Positions 24,790-33,117 are shown, counted from the first letter of the stretch. The stretch: 46,180 nucleotides of DNA from Candidatus Rifleibacteriota bacterium (GCA_015233565.1 JADFXM010000057.1:1-46180), one strand, 5' to 3'. Notes: a model not told the origin generated them from the letters alone. Numbers and translations are program-made.

Positions 24790-26807
24790 AACTTACTTTC
24801 TGATATCCATTGAAAAGAAATCGCATTGGAAAGATCAATACAATATTGATCTCCAGCTTGTAAAACTTCATCATACTTTATTTCATGAACAACACCCTTC
24901 GCCCAACTATCTGAATCAAGCCATTCTGCAGCCATCATTCCTAATAAATTAAGCTGTTTGGAACAAACAATATGGCCTCCATCACTTTTTCCACCGCCTA
25001 AAGCAATCAAAGCGGCGTTTACCGGTTGATCTGTGTTAATTTGTATGTTACCACGGCGTGAAAAAACTACTAAAAGATCTTTGGGGGATTCTTTGACAAT
25101 ACTTCCGTTGATTGAAATGGAAGCCCCTTTAGTCAAAATACCTCCCTGGCCCCTGATTTTATATTGTTTGTCCGGGGATCCAAGTGAGATTACCATGTTT
25201 TTATCATTAGCATCGCTTTCTATGCAGCCTACCCAAATAAAACCACGAAGATTAATTATTCCATTCACGTTATCTATTATCCCAAATTTTTCAAGATCTC
25301 CTGCATCCAGAAGTCGGCGAGCCCAAAGATTTACATGATTGAAGGCCTGAAGAGCACTTGAATCATCCGAAATTGGAGTTTTTCCATCCGTTGAGTCAAT
25401 AAATTTCGGGATTGGAAAAGCTGGCTCAGGCGCAGGACTTCCAAATGGTTGCCCCCCCAGGAGAGGATAATCTGTAACAAATTTGGAAAACAACTCCTTT
25501 CGGCTTCCATAAATACTTACCAACTGAGTCATGAAAGCAACTAAATCCGGAGAAGAGGTTTGAGTTGATGGAAGAGGTTCCGTGAAACAAGGAAACCACA
25601 TCGGCTTGCCTTTCAATTGATCTTGAATCTGTTGGTCCAGCTTTGTGGTATCAAGAAAAAATGCGGTAAAATAAAAAAAACGCTGTCGAATATATCCTTC
25701 TAATACAGATTTAGCATATTGAGGGTCGCAGGCAAGCTTAGGATCATCAGAAAGGATATCCACGCCCGGATTTTTATTTTGGTTCATACCTTGAGCGGCA
25801 TTCCAGAGGGCTGAAAAGGTAAATTTTTCAACCTGCGTGATTGGATCAGGCTGAGGTGTTTTTATAATCGGGAAAACCCCTCCATAAAAAACTCCCCCAA
25901 GGTCCTGCAACGCTTTCATGGCATCACTATCATCCTTAACTTTTGCTTTTATGCTTGGAAACAATTCCAAACTCTCATCACGCCCTATTCGTTTAATTTC
26001 TTTCCAGGGGGAATTCGGAATAATACCAGCTAAATTGCTTGATTCCGCAATATTCAAAAACACTGCACGATCACTGGACGTAGTTTTTCCAAAAAAAATT
26101 TTCCCTTTGGCATTAGTAACGGGCTGTACAACTGCAATTTTAACATTCGAAGGATTCAGGGTTAGGCCGACTTTGTCCTGAAATTCAGAGAACCCTTGTC
26201 TAAAGAAAAATGCATAATCCAAAATAAAATTGTGAGCGTAGCTATCTTGTCTGGATGCCGGGTTGGAGGTAATTCCTACAACCTTATAATCATGATGTCT
26301 AATAATGTTGCAATATGATTCTTTTGAGCCGGTATAACGGCTTTTCAAGGTAACTTCGACCGAAATTTCAATAGTTCCGACCCCTTCTTTACCGTAATAT
26401 CGTACCGGGACTTTCAGATTGTTGCTATTCCTAAAATCAATCACTTTTGCAGTAATGGATATCTCAGGAATGAGATTACTTCTGACCAGTCGGTCGGAAT
26501 ATTTTTTAGTCAGGGGAATAACAATGTTTAAATCAAGGTTGGTAAAATTCAAAGAAGTTCCATCAACCAACCAGTTTTTAGCTGTAGACAAAGGATCAGC
26601 GGTTGCTTTGAAAAAATAGTCAAACGCCTCGTCATAGGCAGATTCAGCTAATTGCCGTGCAGAGTCACCTTGAAAATATTTATGAGCAACAAATCTACTT
26701 TGCAGGGAAAACCAATGGAAATAAACAGTTAATATCGATAACACCATAAGGACAAAAAGAGCTAACAACAAAATCATTCCACGATTGTTCAAACAAAACT
26801 TTTTCAC
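24786..26807 (-). CDS. Large PilX/GspK-type pseudopilin-like protein
   Basis: The 673-residue protein begins MKKFCLNNRG|MILLLALFVLMVLSILTV, a prepilin-like segment without Glu at +5 (Leu15). The GspK minor pseudopilin also lacks that residue, and PilX-type proteins show the same N-terminal phrase followed by SARQLAESAYDEAF. At about twice the length of GspK it carries a large extra beta-rich extracytoplasmic domain; late parts such as GRGNIQINTDQPVNAALIALGG resemble the repeated sheets of pilus-associated proteins. It is the first pilin gene after the anti-sigma factor, overlapping it by four bases. Family level is confident; exact subunit identity is not. Confidence 0.8.
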   Translation of the reverse strand: MKKFCLNNRGMILLLALFVLMVLSILTVYFHWFSLQSRFVAHKYFQGDSARQLAESAYDEAFDYFFKATADPLSTAKNWLVDGTSLNFTNLDLNIVIPLTKKYSDRLVRSNLIPEISITAKVIDFRNSNNLKVPVRYYGKEGVGTIEISVEVTLKSRYTGSKESYCNIIRHHDYKVVGITSNPASRQDSYAHNFILDYAFFFRQGFSEFQDKVGLTLNPSNVKIAVVQPVTNAKGKIFFGKTTSSDRAVFLNIAESSNLAGIIPNSPWKEIKRIGRDESLELFPSIKAKVKDDSDAMKALQDLGGVFYGGVFPIIKTPQPDPITQVEKFTFSALWNAAQGMNQNKNPGVDILSDDPKLACDPQYAKSVLEGYIRQRFFYFTAFFLDTTKLDQQIQDQLKGKPMWFPCFTEPLPSTQTSSPDLVAFMTQLVSIYGSRKELFSKFVTDYPLLGGQPFGSPAPEPAFPIPKFIDSTDGKTPISDDSSALQAFNHVNLWARRLLDAGDLEKFGIIDNVNGIINLRGFIWVGCIESDANDKNMVISLGSPDKQYKIRGQGGILTKGASISINGSIVKESPKDLLVVFSRRGNIQINTDQPVNAALIALGGGKSDGGHIVCSKQLNLLGMMAAEWLDSDSWAKGVVHEIKYDEVLQAGDQYCIDLSNAISFQWISESKL

Positions 26808-27349
26808 TTTCCGTTTTCCAGTTCAGAAGATGCCTCTTTCCGGGACGCCCCGGAATCAGTACTAGTAGATATTTGGTTGGTGAAAGAATTTTTTGGATCT
26901 ATAATCGGATGGGTTGAAGGAATCGCGTTTTTTATTACTCGGTTTGTTTGGGAGTCGATCGAACTTGAAACAGAGGCCAGTTGTGATATTCTTTCCGAAG
27001 AATTTTCAATGGGTATTATTTCTTTTTGATGAACAGAAGGAGAATGTAAGAGTGAAAAAACTCCTCCAACGATAATTAAAGCCATTGTTCCGGCAAGAAT
27101 GGGACCTTTTCCCGAAACTTTTACTCCCTCGGCCACTGGAAAAGTAGTTTCGAGGATTCTTTTCCTTGTTTTTGCAAGAGAATCTATTTTAAATGCGGTT
27201 GAGGTTTGTTTAAGGTTTTTTACAGTTTCAAGAATTCCACGACAGTTGGCACAATTCTGAAGATGTTTTGACAATTCGGAGGATAATTCTTTTTGACTCA
27301 GAAGTTCATCAAAAAATTTTTCACAGGCCAAATCACTTGGCATTTTCAT
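26804..27349 (-). CDS. Zinc-type membrane anti-sigma factor
   Basis: The 181-residue protein has the anti-sigma zinc-finger signature His29-x3-Cys33-x2-Cys36 (KHLQNCANCR) in its cytoplasmic part. A single membrane helix follows (about residues 82-101, GPILAGTMALIIVGGVFSLL), then a Ser/Thr-rich periplasmic tail. Such proteins bind and hold an ECF sigma factor until an envelope signal releases it. It overlaps the sigma gene by 17 bases and the first pilin gene by four, so sigma, anti-sigma and pseudopilins are one transcript. The sensory domain has no recognised ligand motif. Confidence 0.88.
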   Translation of the reverse strand: MKMPSDLACEKFFDELLSQKELSSELSKHLQNCANCRGILETVKNLKQTSTAFKIDSLAKTRKRILETTFPVAEGVKVSGKGPILAGTMALIIVGGVFSLLHSPSVHQKEIIPIENSSERISQLASVSSSIDSQTNRVIKNAIPSTHPIIDPKNSFTNQISTSTDSGASRKEASSELENGK

Positions 27350-27878
27350 TTTCCTTTCCGGACGCTAAACGTAAACGTGCAATTGTTCTGTGAAATTGAA
27401 CTCTAAGATTTCCTTCGGGTTCATTTACTATTTTCGAGATTTCAGAAAAGGGAAGATCCTGGAAAATTCTTAGTTCAACAAGGAACTTGTCTTCAATTGG
27501 AAGAGAATCCAATAAATCCTTTACAAGCATTTTATCAAGAATCTTTTCTTCCGTGAAAATTGGTTTTTGTTTAGAAACTTCAATTTTAAGACGTTTTTCT
27601 CTGGAAACTTTTCTGCAGTGATCATTATAAACATTTCGCCCGATGCTAACAACCCATGTTAAAAAAGGTCTATCAGAATCAAACGAAGCCAAGTTCTGAT
27701 AAGCTTTTGTAAATGTTTCCCAAACCAAGTCTTCAACAATATCTTCTGGAGCATTCAAATAATAAAAAAAACCAAATACAACCGGAAGAATTCGGTCGAT
27801 CAACTGCTCAAAACTTTTTTTTTCCCCTTGTTTTGTTTGATTTACAAGCTCAGCGTTACTTGGTGAAGGATTTGTCAT
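27333..27878 (-). CDS. ECF-type RNA polymerase sigma factor
   Basis: The 181-residue protein has region 2 (FEQLIDRILPVVFGFF, PEDIVEDLVWETFTKAYQNL, RPFLTWVVSIGRNVYNDHCR) and region 4 (LLDSLPIEDKFLVELRIFQDLPFSEISKIV, then EGNLRVQFHRTIARLRL). No region 3 lies between, which defines the ECF group. ATG at 27878 was chosen; a GTG at 27887 is in frame but adds only three residues. It heads an operon with its anti-sigma factor and three pseudopilins. No copy of the TGTAAC-N17-CGTA motif seen at 28577 and 32152 is visible in the first 100 bases upstream, so autoregulation is not supported by sequence. Confidence 0.9.
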   Translation of the reverse strand: MTNPSPSNAELVNQTKQGEKKSFEQLIDRILPVVFGFFYYLNAPEDIVEDLVWETFTKAYQNLASFDSDRPFLTWVVSIGRNVYNDHCRKVSREKRLKIEVSKQKPIFTEEKILDKMLVKDLLDSLPIEDKFLVELRIFQDLPFSEISKIVNEPEGNLRVQFHRTIARLRLASGKENENAK

Positions 27879-28251
27879 CAACACCACTCAATTATTGGAT
27901 AGTAAAGAAATATTAAGGAACCTTCTGTACAATTAAAGAACTCCAACCCATTTTGCCCGAGAGTTTGCGAAAGAGGAATTACAGCCAACAACCTTTGAAT
28001 TACCCCCAAAAGAGCGTATCTATAAATATTCCGTGACATAAAATGCAATTCCGTCCACCAATAATGTCTTTTTACCATTTTCATGGTGTCTTCAACCCTG
28101 GCCACCAATGACTAAATTGGATTTAAGAAACGTTAACAATCTACATTTTCGACCATTTTGGATGTGTATAACAAGCTCCACTTTCACTTCCAATTAAAAA
28201 TTATGCAAAGCTTGAATTATTTAGCAGCTTAGGAAATTGCTATTTCAGGAA
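27879..28251. other. Intergenic region upstream of the sigma operon
   Basis: It holds the unidentified promoter of the sigma/anti-sigma/pseudopilin operon. A 76-codon minus-strand open frame at 27878-28108 has no ribosome site or family resemblance. I see no hairpin terminator for the lipoprotein gene at 28252. Confidence 0.4.
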
Positions 28252-28530
28252 TTATTCTGAACTATTTGAGGCCCCACTGGCAACTGAGGCAGAAGGTGAA
28301 GCCAAAATACTTGTAAAGGAGCCTATAGATATTGGCAAAGGACTGCTTGCACTTGCTGTTGCGGTATCGGTGGACGTAGAAGTAGTGCTTCCCATCGCTG
28401 ATCCTATCGCGGAAAGTATCGGTCCGATGGCTTTAATAAGGGAAGAAATATCGCAACCAGAAAGGGTAATAGAAACAATGAGTAAAAGAGTTACCAAAAT
28501 TGAACCTCTAAATGCGCTTAAAAAATTCAT
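28252..28530 (-). CDS. Small lipoprotein with hydrophobic helix, paralogue of 31848-32117
   Basis: The 92-residue protein has a lipoprotein signal peptide with lipobox L-S-G-C (LLLIVSITLSGC). The mature N-terminus is an amphipathic or hydrophobic stretch, CDISSLIKAIGPILSAIGSAM, and the tail is rich in Ser, Thr and Ala. The mature start matches the paralogue at 31848 (GCDVASIGKILSAIGSAL). A strong ribosome site (AAAGGAGG) precedes the ATG, and an ECF-type promoter motif lies at 28577-28603. The function is unknown; the short lipid-anchored helix could be a membrane-active or signalling peptide. Confidence 0.8.
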   Translation of the reverse strand: MNFLSAFRGSILVTLLLIVSITLSGCDISSLIKAIGPILSAIGSAMGSTTSTSTDTATASASSPLPISIGSFTSILASPSASVASGASNSSE

Positions 28531-28576
28531 AAATAAAACCTCCTTTAATTTCGGTTTCCATTTAACTTTCCTATCT

Positions 28577-28603
28577 TACGCTTGAAATTATCGATTCGTT
28601 ACA
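28577..28603 (-). promoter_or_regulatory. ECF-type promoter of the lipoprotein at 28252
   Basis: On the minus strand TGTAAC (28603-28598), a 17-base spacer and CGTA (28580-28577) match the general -35 and -10 pattern of extracytoplasmic-function sigma promoters such as SigX/SigW types. The surrounding 33 bases recur upstream of the paralogous lipoprotein at 32152 with about three mismatches. Confidence 0.6.
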
Positions 28604-29100
28604 TCCTTATAAATTATTTTTTCCTGCATTGAATCTTCAGGAATTTCCTTTTTCACAAAAAAAATATTTACAGTTTCTGAAAACAATCGACTCCAATACT
28701 AGTCACATTTTTCTTTCTATACAACTTTTTCTCAATATATCGGTGGAAAAATCTTTTGTCAAATCCCCAAAGCAGGACAAACACGAACCTTTTCCTTCAT
28801 TCATAATGGTAAATTCACCTTCACCTGAAATTTTTTTTCTTAAATGGAGGAAGCATCTAATAATGAAATGGAAGTCAAATATGCATTTAATGTTCCACCA
28901 CCATTGTAGGCAGCGAAGGTCTTGAAAGTGGCTTTTAGGCAAACTCCATTGCCCCAGAACTGCCTACGCTAAATATTTCTATACCGCACTTTAACGCTGA
29001 TTGGAAGATGGATGTAGGGTGCTTTTTTTTGAAGTGAAACTTTCGAAATAAATTAAAATTTGCCCTGATTAAAAAAATTCCGTACAATTAATTTCGCTTA
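28604..29100. other. Intergenic region with long inverted repeat, possible structured RNA
   Basis: No gene is supported. An eight-base perfect inverted repeat (GTAGGCAG at 28906-28913, CTGCCTAC at 28960-28967) encloses about 46 bases. It is followed by an eight-T run at 29023-29030. This could be a structured leader of the downstream enzyme gene or a small RNA; I recognise no known RNA family. Confidence 0.3.
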
Positions 29101-31842
29101 ATGTTAAAAAACATGAACGATTATGATTTTTTTTGTTTCCGGCAAATTATGAATGTAAATAGCCGTCTCATTAGCTTTTTTTCTTACCCCCGCCGTTTGT
29201 TTGTTCTATTGCTTTTGGCAAAATTATTTGTTGTGGGCGCTTATTATAAAATCGCTTTACTAAATGAAACTCGAAGTATTCCGAAAATTACCGCAAATGA
29301 AATGCGATTATCCCCAAATGAGCTTCCAATCCCTCAATTAAAAGCAAGGTCAACTCGGTGGGAAACAATTTTGGTTAAAATAATTTTTTTCGGAATATTG
29401 ATCAATTGTTTTTTGAAAGTTTTAAAAGACCCAATTACACCCAAACAAGGGGTAGTTTTAAATATTTTGTCTATTCTTTTATTATCAGGAATGATACTTT
29501 TTGAGTTAGAAACTTCGAATACATCGCCTTTGACGTCCTTAAAATCAGGAGATGCAACATTTGAAAAATTCCTGATTTCCGGAAAATTGATTTTTACTGA
29601 CCATGTGTCTCCCCTGATTTTGTTATCCCTTCAATTTCTTGGAGTATTGCTCTTCCGGAAAAAACCCAAAATACTCATCGGACTTCCAATCCTTTTCCTC
29701 TTTTTTTGGGAAATTTTTTCATGCAGCCCATTTTTTTTTGACAACGATATTTCAAAACTCGCTCTTTTGTTTTTGCCTTTGGCTGTGTTTTTTGCTGACT
29801 TTCAAACAGAGACTCTGTCGATTAGTTTGCAAATATTACCTTCGTTATTCATCTTTATCCCCGTTGCTTTCGGTTTTCCATGGCAAAATCTTTTTACCTT
29901 TGGAGTTTGGACTATTGTCATTAGTATCTTTTTAGCCATTGGAAGTTATTCAATGTCTGCATTACCTTCTTACAAAAGGATTTCATGGTTTGTTCCATTA
30001 ATTTCACTTTCAATTCAAATTCAATTACCTACATTTTGGATAGTAAAATATTTGGTTTGTGCATTTTGCTTTCCAGGATTTTTTTTCCAGGAAATTGTCA
30101 TCGCAGAACTATTCTATGCCTCTTTAATTCTTATTTTGCAAAGAATGAATCGAACCCAAATGTCATTTTTATTAAAACAAGCCTTGGGCCTTATCTTTTC
30201 AGGGTATGTTGTACTCACATTTTTTGACGGAAAAGTCCTGGAAATACTTGGTAATCGAATAGTTTATAGCTTGTACCTGATGGGAGAAAATATTGGAATA
30301 ACATTTGGTTCCATTTCCCCTTATTTGACACCGGGAATAATAATTTTTGTTCTTATAGTATTTCTTGCCGGATTCTTAGATACGAATCTTTCTGATGCCA
30401 ATGAAATAATAAAAAAAAGACCTGCAAAATCAATTCTAATTTTATGCTTGATGCTGCATGTATTTCCAGGAATATTCCTTTCTTATCCCAAAAGGGTTTT
30501 TCCTTCTTTAATAATTAATTTCTTGAAGTCTTATCCCTGGGAAGAAAAGTTAATTAATAACCCTGAAAAATTTCAGAATATAGTGGCAAAAATGGAAAAA
30601 ATTCAGGAATTTCCTTCCCAAATTGTAAAAAATTCCCCCCCTGATCTAAAAAATGTTCTAATTATCATCGCAGAATCTTATCATACACGATATTCATCAT
30701 TTTACAACTGGAAAGAAGAGACCCAGCCGGAACTTAAGAAATATCGTGATCACTTAACTCTCTTTACAAGAATTTTCGCCAACTTTGCAAGTTCAGAAGA
30801 CGCAGATTTTTGCGTATGGAATGGATTAATTTCTGCTGGGGGCAACATAGGTTCCACAAACCCCGGAATAAAGTGTCCATCAATATTTAGAATTCTCCAT
30901 AATTATGGATACTACATTAATCACTTTTATTCTGGCGATAAAATCTACCGTGATTTTGGAACATATTTGCAGGAACAAAATATTAACGAAATTTTTGATT
31001 TTTCAAACATGCCAAATAAAGACAAATATTTATCCCACCCTTGGGGAATCGATGAAAAGTGTACAAGAGACGCAATTAAACAGCAGATTCTTTTCAGCAA
31101 GGAGCGATCTCAAAAATTTTGTATGACCTATAAACCGGTTATACCTCATCATCCGTTCAAACTGCTTGATCCAAGGTTTTTCGTTTTTAAACCAACTGAA
31201 GAAGAAATAAAACGAGGAACAGGAACTCTCGCATTATATAAAAATCAGGTTTTGTACATGGACTCAATTATCGGAGATTTAATGGCTTTTCTAAAGGATG
31301 AAGGGCTATTGGATTCCACGATTGTAGTTATCGTTGGAGACCATGGCGAACAGCTTGGTGAAAACGGTGTAAGAGGACATGGTTATACAACCCGTCCCTC
31401 GATTACAAATGTTTTTTGCTCAATTTACAATTCCCAATTTCCTAACTACTCTTTAAATGCTACTGTTGGTTCTCAAATTGACATACTTCCAACTGTGTTA
31501 GATCTCTTGAATATCCCCATTCCACCCGACCAATATTATCAAGGAACATCTTTATTCAACCCCAAAAGGCCAGAAAAAATCTTCCTTTATTCTAATGAAG
31601 AATCAGCAATGGTAAAGAATGAAATTTACTTTCGAATTATGGACGAAGAAATACTGCCATACTTCCTATCCTTTAAATCAGCCTCATCAGAAAAAAAATT
31701 TACCCCCATTAATAATGAGATTCCGGAAGCCGAAAAAAAATCTTTGGTCAAAGAAGTAAATGATTTCAAATCCCTTCAAATGCAGTTTCTTTCTAAATAT
31801 GAGAAGAAAGCAACACTTCCAAAATCTCAAGCAAAAGATTAG
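29101..31842 (+). CDS. LtaS-like / sulfatase-family membrane phosphoglycerol or phosphoethanolamine transferase
   Basis: The 913-residue protein has a large membrane half (more than ten hydrophobic segments in residues 20-480) followed by an alkaline-phosphatase-superfamily domain. Its conserved elements are NVLIIIAESYHTRYSSF (metal ligand Glu525), ANFASSEDADFCVWNGL around the nucleophile, and VVIVGDHGEQLGENGVRGHGY (Asp747, His748 and the later histidine). The aligned LtaS nucleophile region reads Thr-Ser-Asp-Ala-Glu-Phe; here it is Ser565-Glu-Asp-Ala-Asp-Phe, so the nucleophile would be serine. Enzymes of this family transfer phosphoglycerol, phosphoethanolamine or phosphocholine to glycans or lipids outside the membrane. 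No good ribosome site precedes the ATG; downstream ATG codons at 29113 or 29149 are alternatives. Confidence 0.8.
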   Translation: MLKNMNDYDFFCFRQIMNVNSRLISFFSYPRRLFVLLLLAKLFVVGAYYKIALLNETRSIPKITANEMRLSPNELPIPQLKARSTRWETILVKIIFFGILINCFLKVLKDPITPKQGVVLNILSILLLSGMILFELETSNTSPLTSLKSGDATFEKFLISGKLIFTDHVSPLILLSLQFLGVLLFRKKPKILIGLPILFLFFWEIFSCSPFFFDNDISKLALLFLPLAVFFADFQTETLSISLQILPSLFIFIPVAFGFPWQNLFTFGVWTIVISIFLAIGSYSMSALPSYKRISWFVPLISLSIQIQLPTFWIVKYLVCAFCFPGFFFQEIVIAELFYASLILILQRMNRTQMSFLLKQALGLIFSGYVVLTFFDGKVLEILGNRIVYSLYLMGENIGITFGSISPYLTPGIIIFVLIVFLAGFLDTNLSDANEIIKKRPAKSILILCLMLHVFPGIFLSYPKRVFPSLIINFLKSYPWEEKLINNPEKFQNIVAKMEKIQEFPSQIVKNSPPDLKNVLIIIAESYHTRYSSFYNWKEETQPELKKYRDHLTLFTRIFANFASSEDADFCVWNGLISAGGNIGSTNPGIKCPSIFRILHNYGYYINHFYSGDKIYRDFGTYLQEQNINEIFDFSNMPNKDKYLSHPWGIDEKCTRDAIKQQILFSKERSQKFCMTYKPVIPHHPFKLLDPRFFVFKPTEEEIKRGTGTLALYKNQVLYMDSIIGDLMAFLKDEGLLDSTIVVIVGDHGEQLGENGVRGHGYTTRPSITNVFCSIYNSQFPNYSLNATVGSQIDILPTVLDLLNIPIPPDQYYQGTSLFNPKRPEKIFLYSNEESAMVKNEIYFRIMDEEILPYFLSFKSASSEKKFTPINNEIPEAEKKSLVKEVNDFKSLQMQFLSKYEKKATLPKSQAKD

Positions 31843-31847
31843 AAAGT

Positions 31848-32117
31848 TTACTCTTCAACGTTAGATGCAGCAGAAGACGAACTGGAACTGCTTGAAGAGG
31901 AATCTGAGGAAGAATCTGATGATGATGAATCTGAAGAAGAGTCTGAAGAAGAGGAATCTGAACTACTCAAGCCGCTAAGGGCACTGCCAATCGCAGAGAG
32001 TATCTTTCCAATTGATGCAACATCACAGCCGGTTTGAGATATCGAAAGAGCCAAAAGCCAAGCGATGAACACCAAAAAAAGAAATAAACTCTTCAGCTTT
32101 TTATTGAAAAAAATCAT
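31848..32117 (-). CDS. Small lipoprotein with serine-rich tail, paralogue of 28252-28530
   Basis: The 89-residue protein has a signal peptide ending in a lipobox-like S-Q-T-G-C. The mature part begins CDVASIGKILSAIGSALSGL, very similar to the other small lipoprotein, and then has a low-complexity tail of Ser with interspersed Asp (about 40 residues). The tail is probably disordered or a phosphorylation- or glycosylation-prone spacer. A GAAAGGGAG ribosome site precedes the ATG, and the ECF-type promoter lies at 32152-32178. It ends five bases after the LtaS-like gene, transcribed against it. Confidence 0.82.
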   Translation of the reverse strand: MIFFNKKLKSLFLFLVFIAWLLALSISQTGCDVASIGKILSAIGSALSGLSSSDSSSSDSSSDSSSSDSSSDSSSSSSSSSSAASNVEE

Positions 32118-32151
32118 AAAAAACTCCCTTTCGATTCCAATTTGCCTATCT

Positions 32152-32178
32152 TACGTTTGAAACTTTCGATTCGTTACA
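32152..32178 (-). promoter_or_regulatory. ECF-type promoter of the lipoprotein at 31848
   Basis: TGTAAC (32178-32173), a 17-base spacer and CGTA (32155-32152) repeat the arrangement found at 28577-28603, with the flanking GATTCG and ATCTTACG/CTATC blocks also conserved. The start codon lies about 35 bases downstream. Confidence 0.6.
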
Positions 32179-32201
32179 TCATGTTAACTATTTTTTATTT
32201 T

Positions 32202-32591
32202 TTACATTTTCAGTATTTTTTTCACCGTTGATGGTGCTGGTACCTGTTTTATGTTTTGAACAGCCTCTTCGCAAGTCTTTGCAACTTCTGCAAAAAGAAA
32301 GACTCCAGCCATGGTAAACACTGAGAGCTTAAGTTCATCCAGTCCGCAAAGAAGTATCCTTCCACAATAGTCATCAACTATTTTCATGGCTGTTTCCATT
32401 AAAACATACACTCCCGGACTGTTAATCAACTTGCAATTCGAAAAATCTACCACCATGAACAAACTTCCCTTTTGAAGTAGACCTTCTACTATTTCCTCTA
32501 ATTTTGTTCCAGAGTCAGCTGAGAAATACCCAGACACCTGCAAAACAGGTATCGAGTTTTTCGTTATTACTTTGATTTCAAAAGAATTCAT
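32202..32591 (-). CDS. STAS-domain anti-sigma factor antagonist
   Basis: The 129-residue protein is a single STAS domain of SpoIIAA/RsbV type. The N-terminal strand-helix unit is followed by VVDFSNCKLINSPGVYVLMETA, where Ser58 is the residue normally phosphorylated by an anti-sigma kinase; the IRILLCGL-like strand then closes the fold. In partner-switching systems the unphosphorylated antagonist sequesters the kinase/anti-sigma factor. SpoIIE phosphatases of the kind at 39772 and 42599 would dephosphorylate it. No serine kinase of the RsbW type is in the window. The gene stands alone, about 7 kb from the phosphatases. Confidence 0.88.
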   Translation of the reverse strand: MNSFEIKVITKNSIPVLQVSGYFSADSGTKLEEIVEGLLQKGSLFMVVDFSNCKLINSPGVYVLMETAMKIVDDYCGRILLCGLDELKLSVFTMAGVFLFAEVAKTCEEAVQNIKQVPAPSTVKKILKM

Positions 32592-32720
32592 AGTTTCTCC
32601 ATAATACTTGCTGAAATAGGAATGTGCGATATTCGCATTGCAAAGAAACTTTACTTTACAATATTAAAATAACCTCTTACACCATTGTAAATCTGCTAAA
32701 AAACACCCCCAAAAGCAACT
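32592..32720. other. Intergenic stretch upstream of the STAS gene
   Basis: No gene; it presumably holds the promoter of the minus-strand STAS gene, but no convincing -35/-10 pair was found. Confidence 0.4.
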
Positions 32721-32847
32721 ATTTTTTTTCAATGGCACTTATCGTTGCTAAGAAATGCCAGATTGACAAAAATCAAGCTTGATTTGATGCGGGTCATGAA
32801 ATTTGAAAAGATGCATCTTAGTATTTGAACTTTTCATTGTTTTTTTA
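32721..32847. repeat. Direct repeat, copy 1 (about 127 bp)
   Basis: This copy matches 32991-33117 at a constant offset of 270 bases, with roughly 85% identity. It contains a perfect 16-bp palindrome around AAATCAAGCTTGATTT and a TGGCA/TGCCA pair. Between the two copies (32848-32990) nothing gene-like is seen. Confidence 0.75.
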
Positions 32848-32990
32848 TTTCCCAAAGGTTCTTGCAAAATCCGCCAATCTTTTATTCGTAACTTCATCTC
32901 ACAGATTTGATAAACCCCTAATTCCTTTCAGACTATTGTGCAGGTTTTATACAATGTTCCAATAAGCTTACTGGCAAGTCGACATACTTC

Positions 32991-33117
32991 ATTTTTTTTC
33001 AATGGTACACATCGTTGCTAAAAAATGCCAGGCTGCCAAAAATCTAGTTTGATTTGATGCGGGTCATGAAATTTGAAAAGTTGCAACTTAATATTTGTAC
33101 GTATCATTGTTTTTTTT
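32991..33117. repeat. Direct repeat, copy 2 (about 127 bp), entering the end of the HEAT-protein gene
   Basis: The copy offset by 270 bases from copy 1 overlaps the last ten codons and stop of the gene at 33088-35535. So either the duplicated segment includes the gene's 3' end or an insertion remodelled it. Confidence 0.75.

Noticed and set aside
27878..28108. 76-codon minus-strand frame directly upstream of the ECF sigma gene.
   Set aside because: No ribosome site and no family resemblance; it overlaps the likely promoter region.
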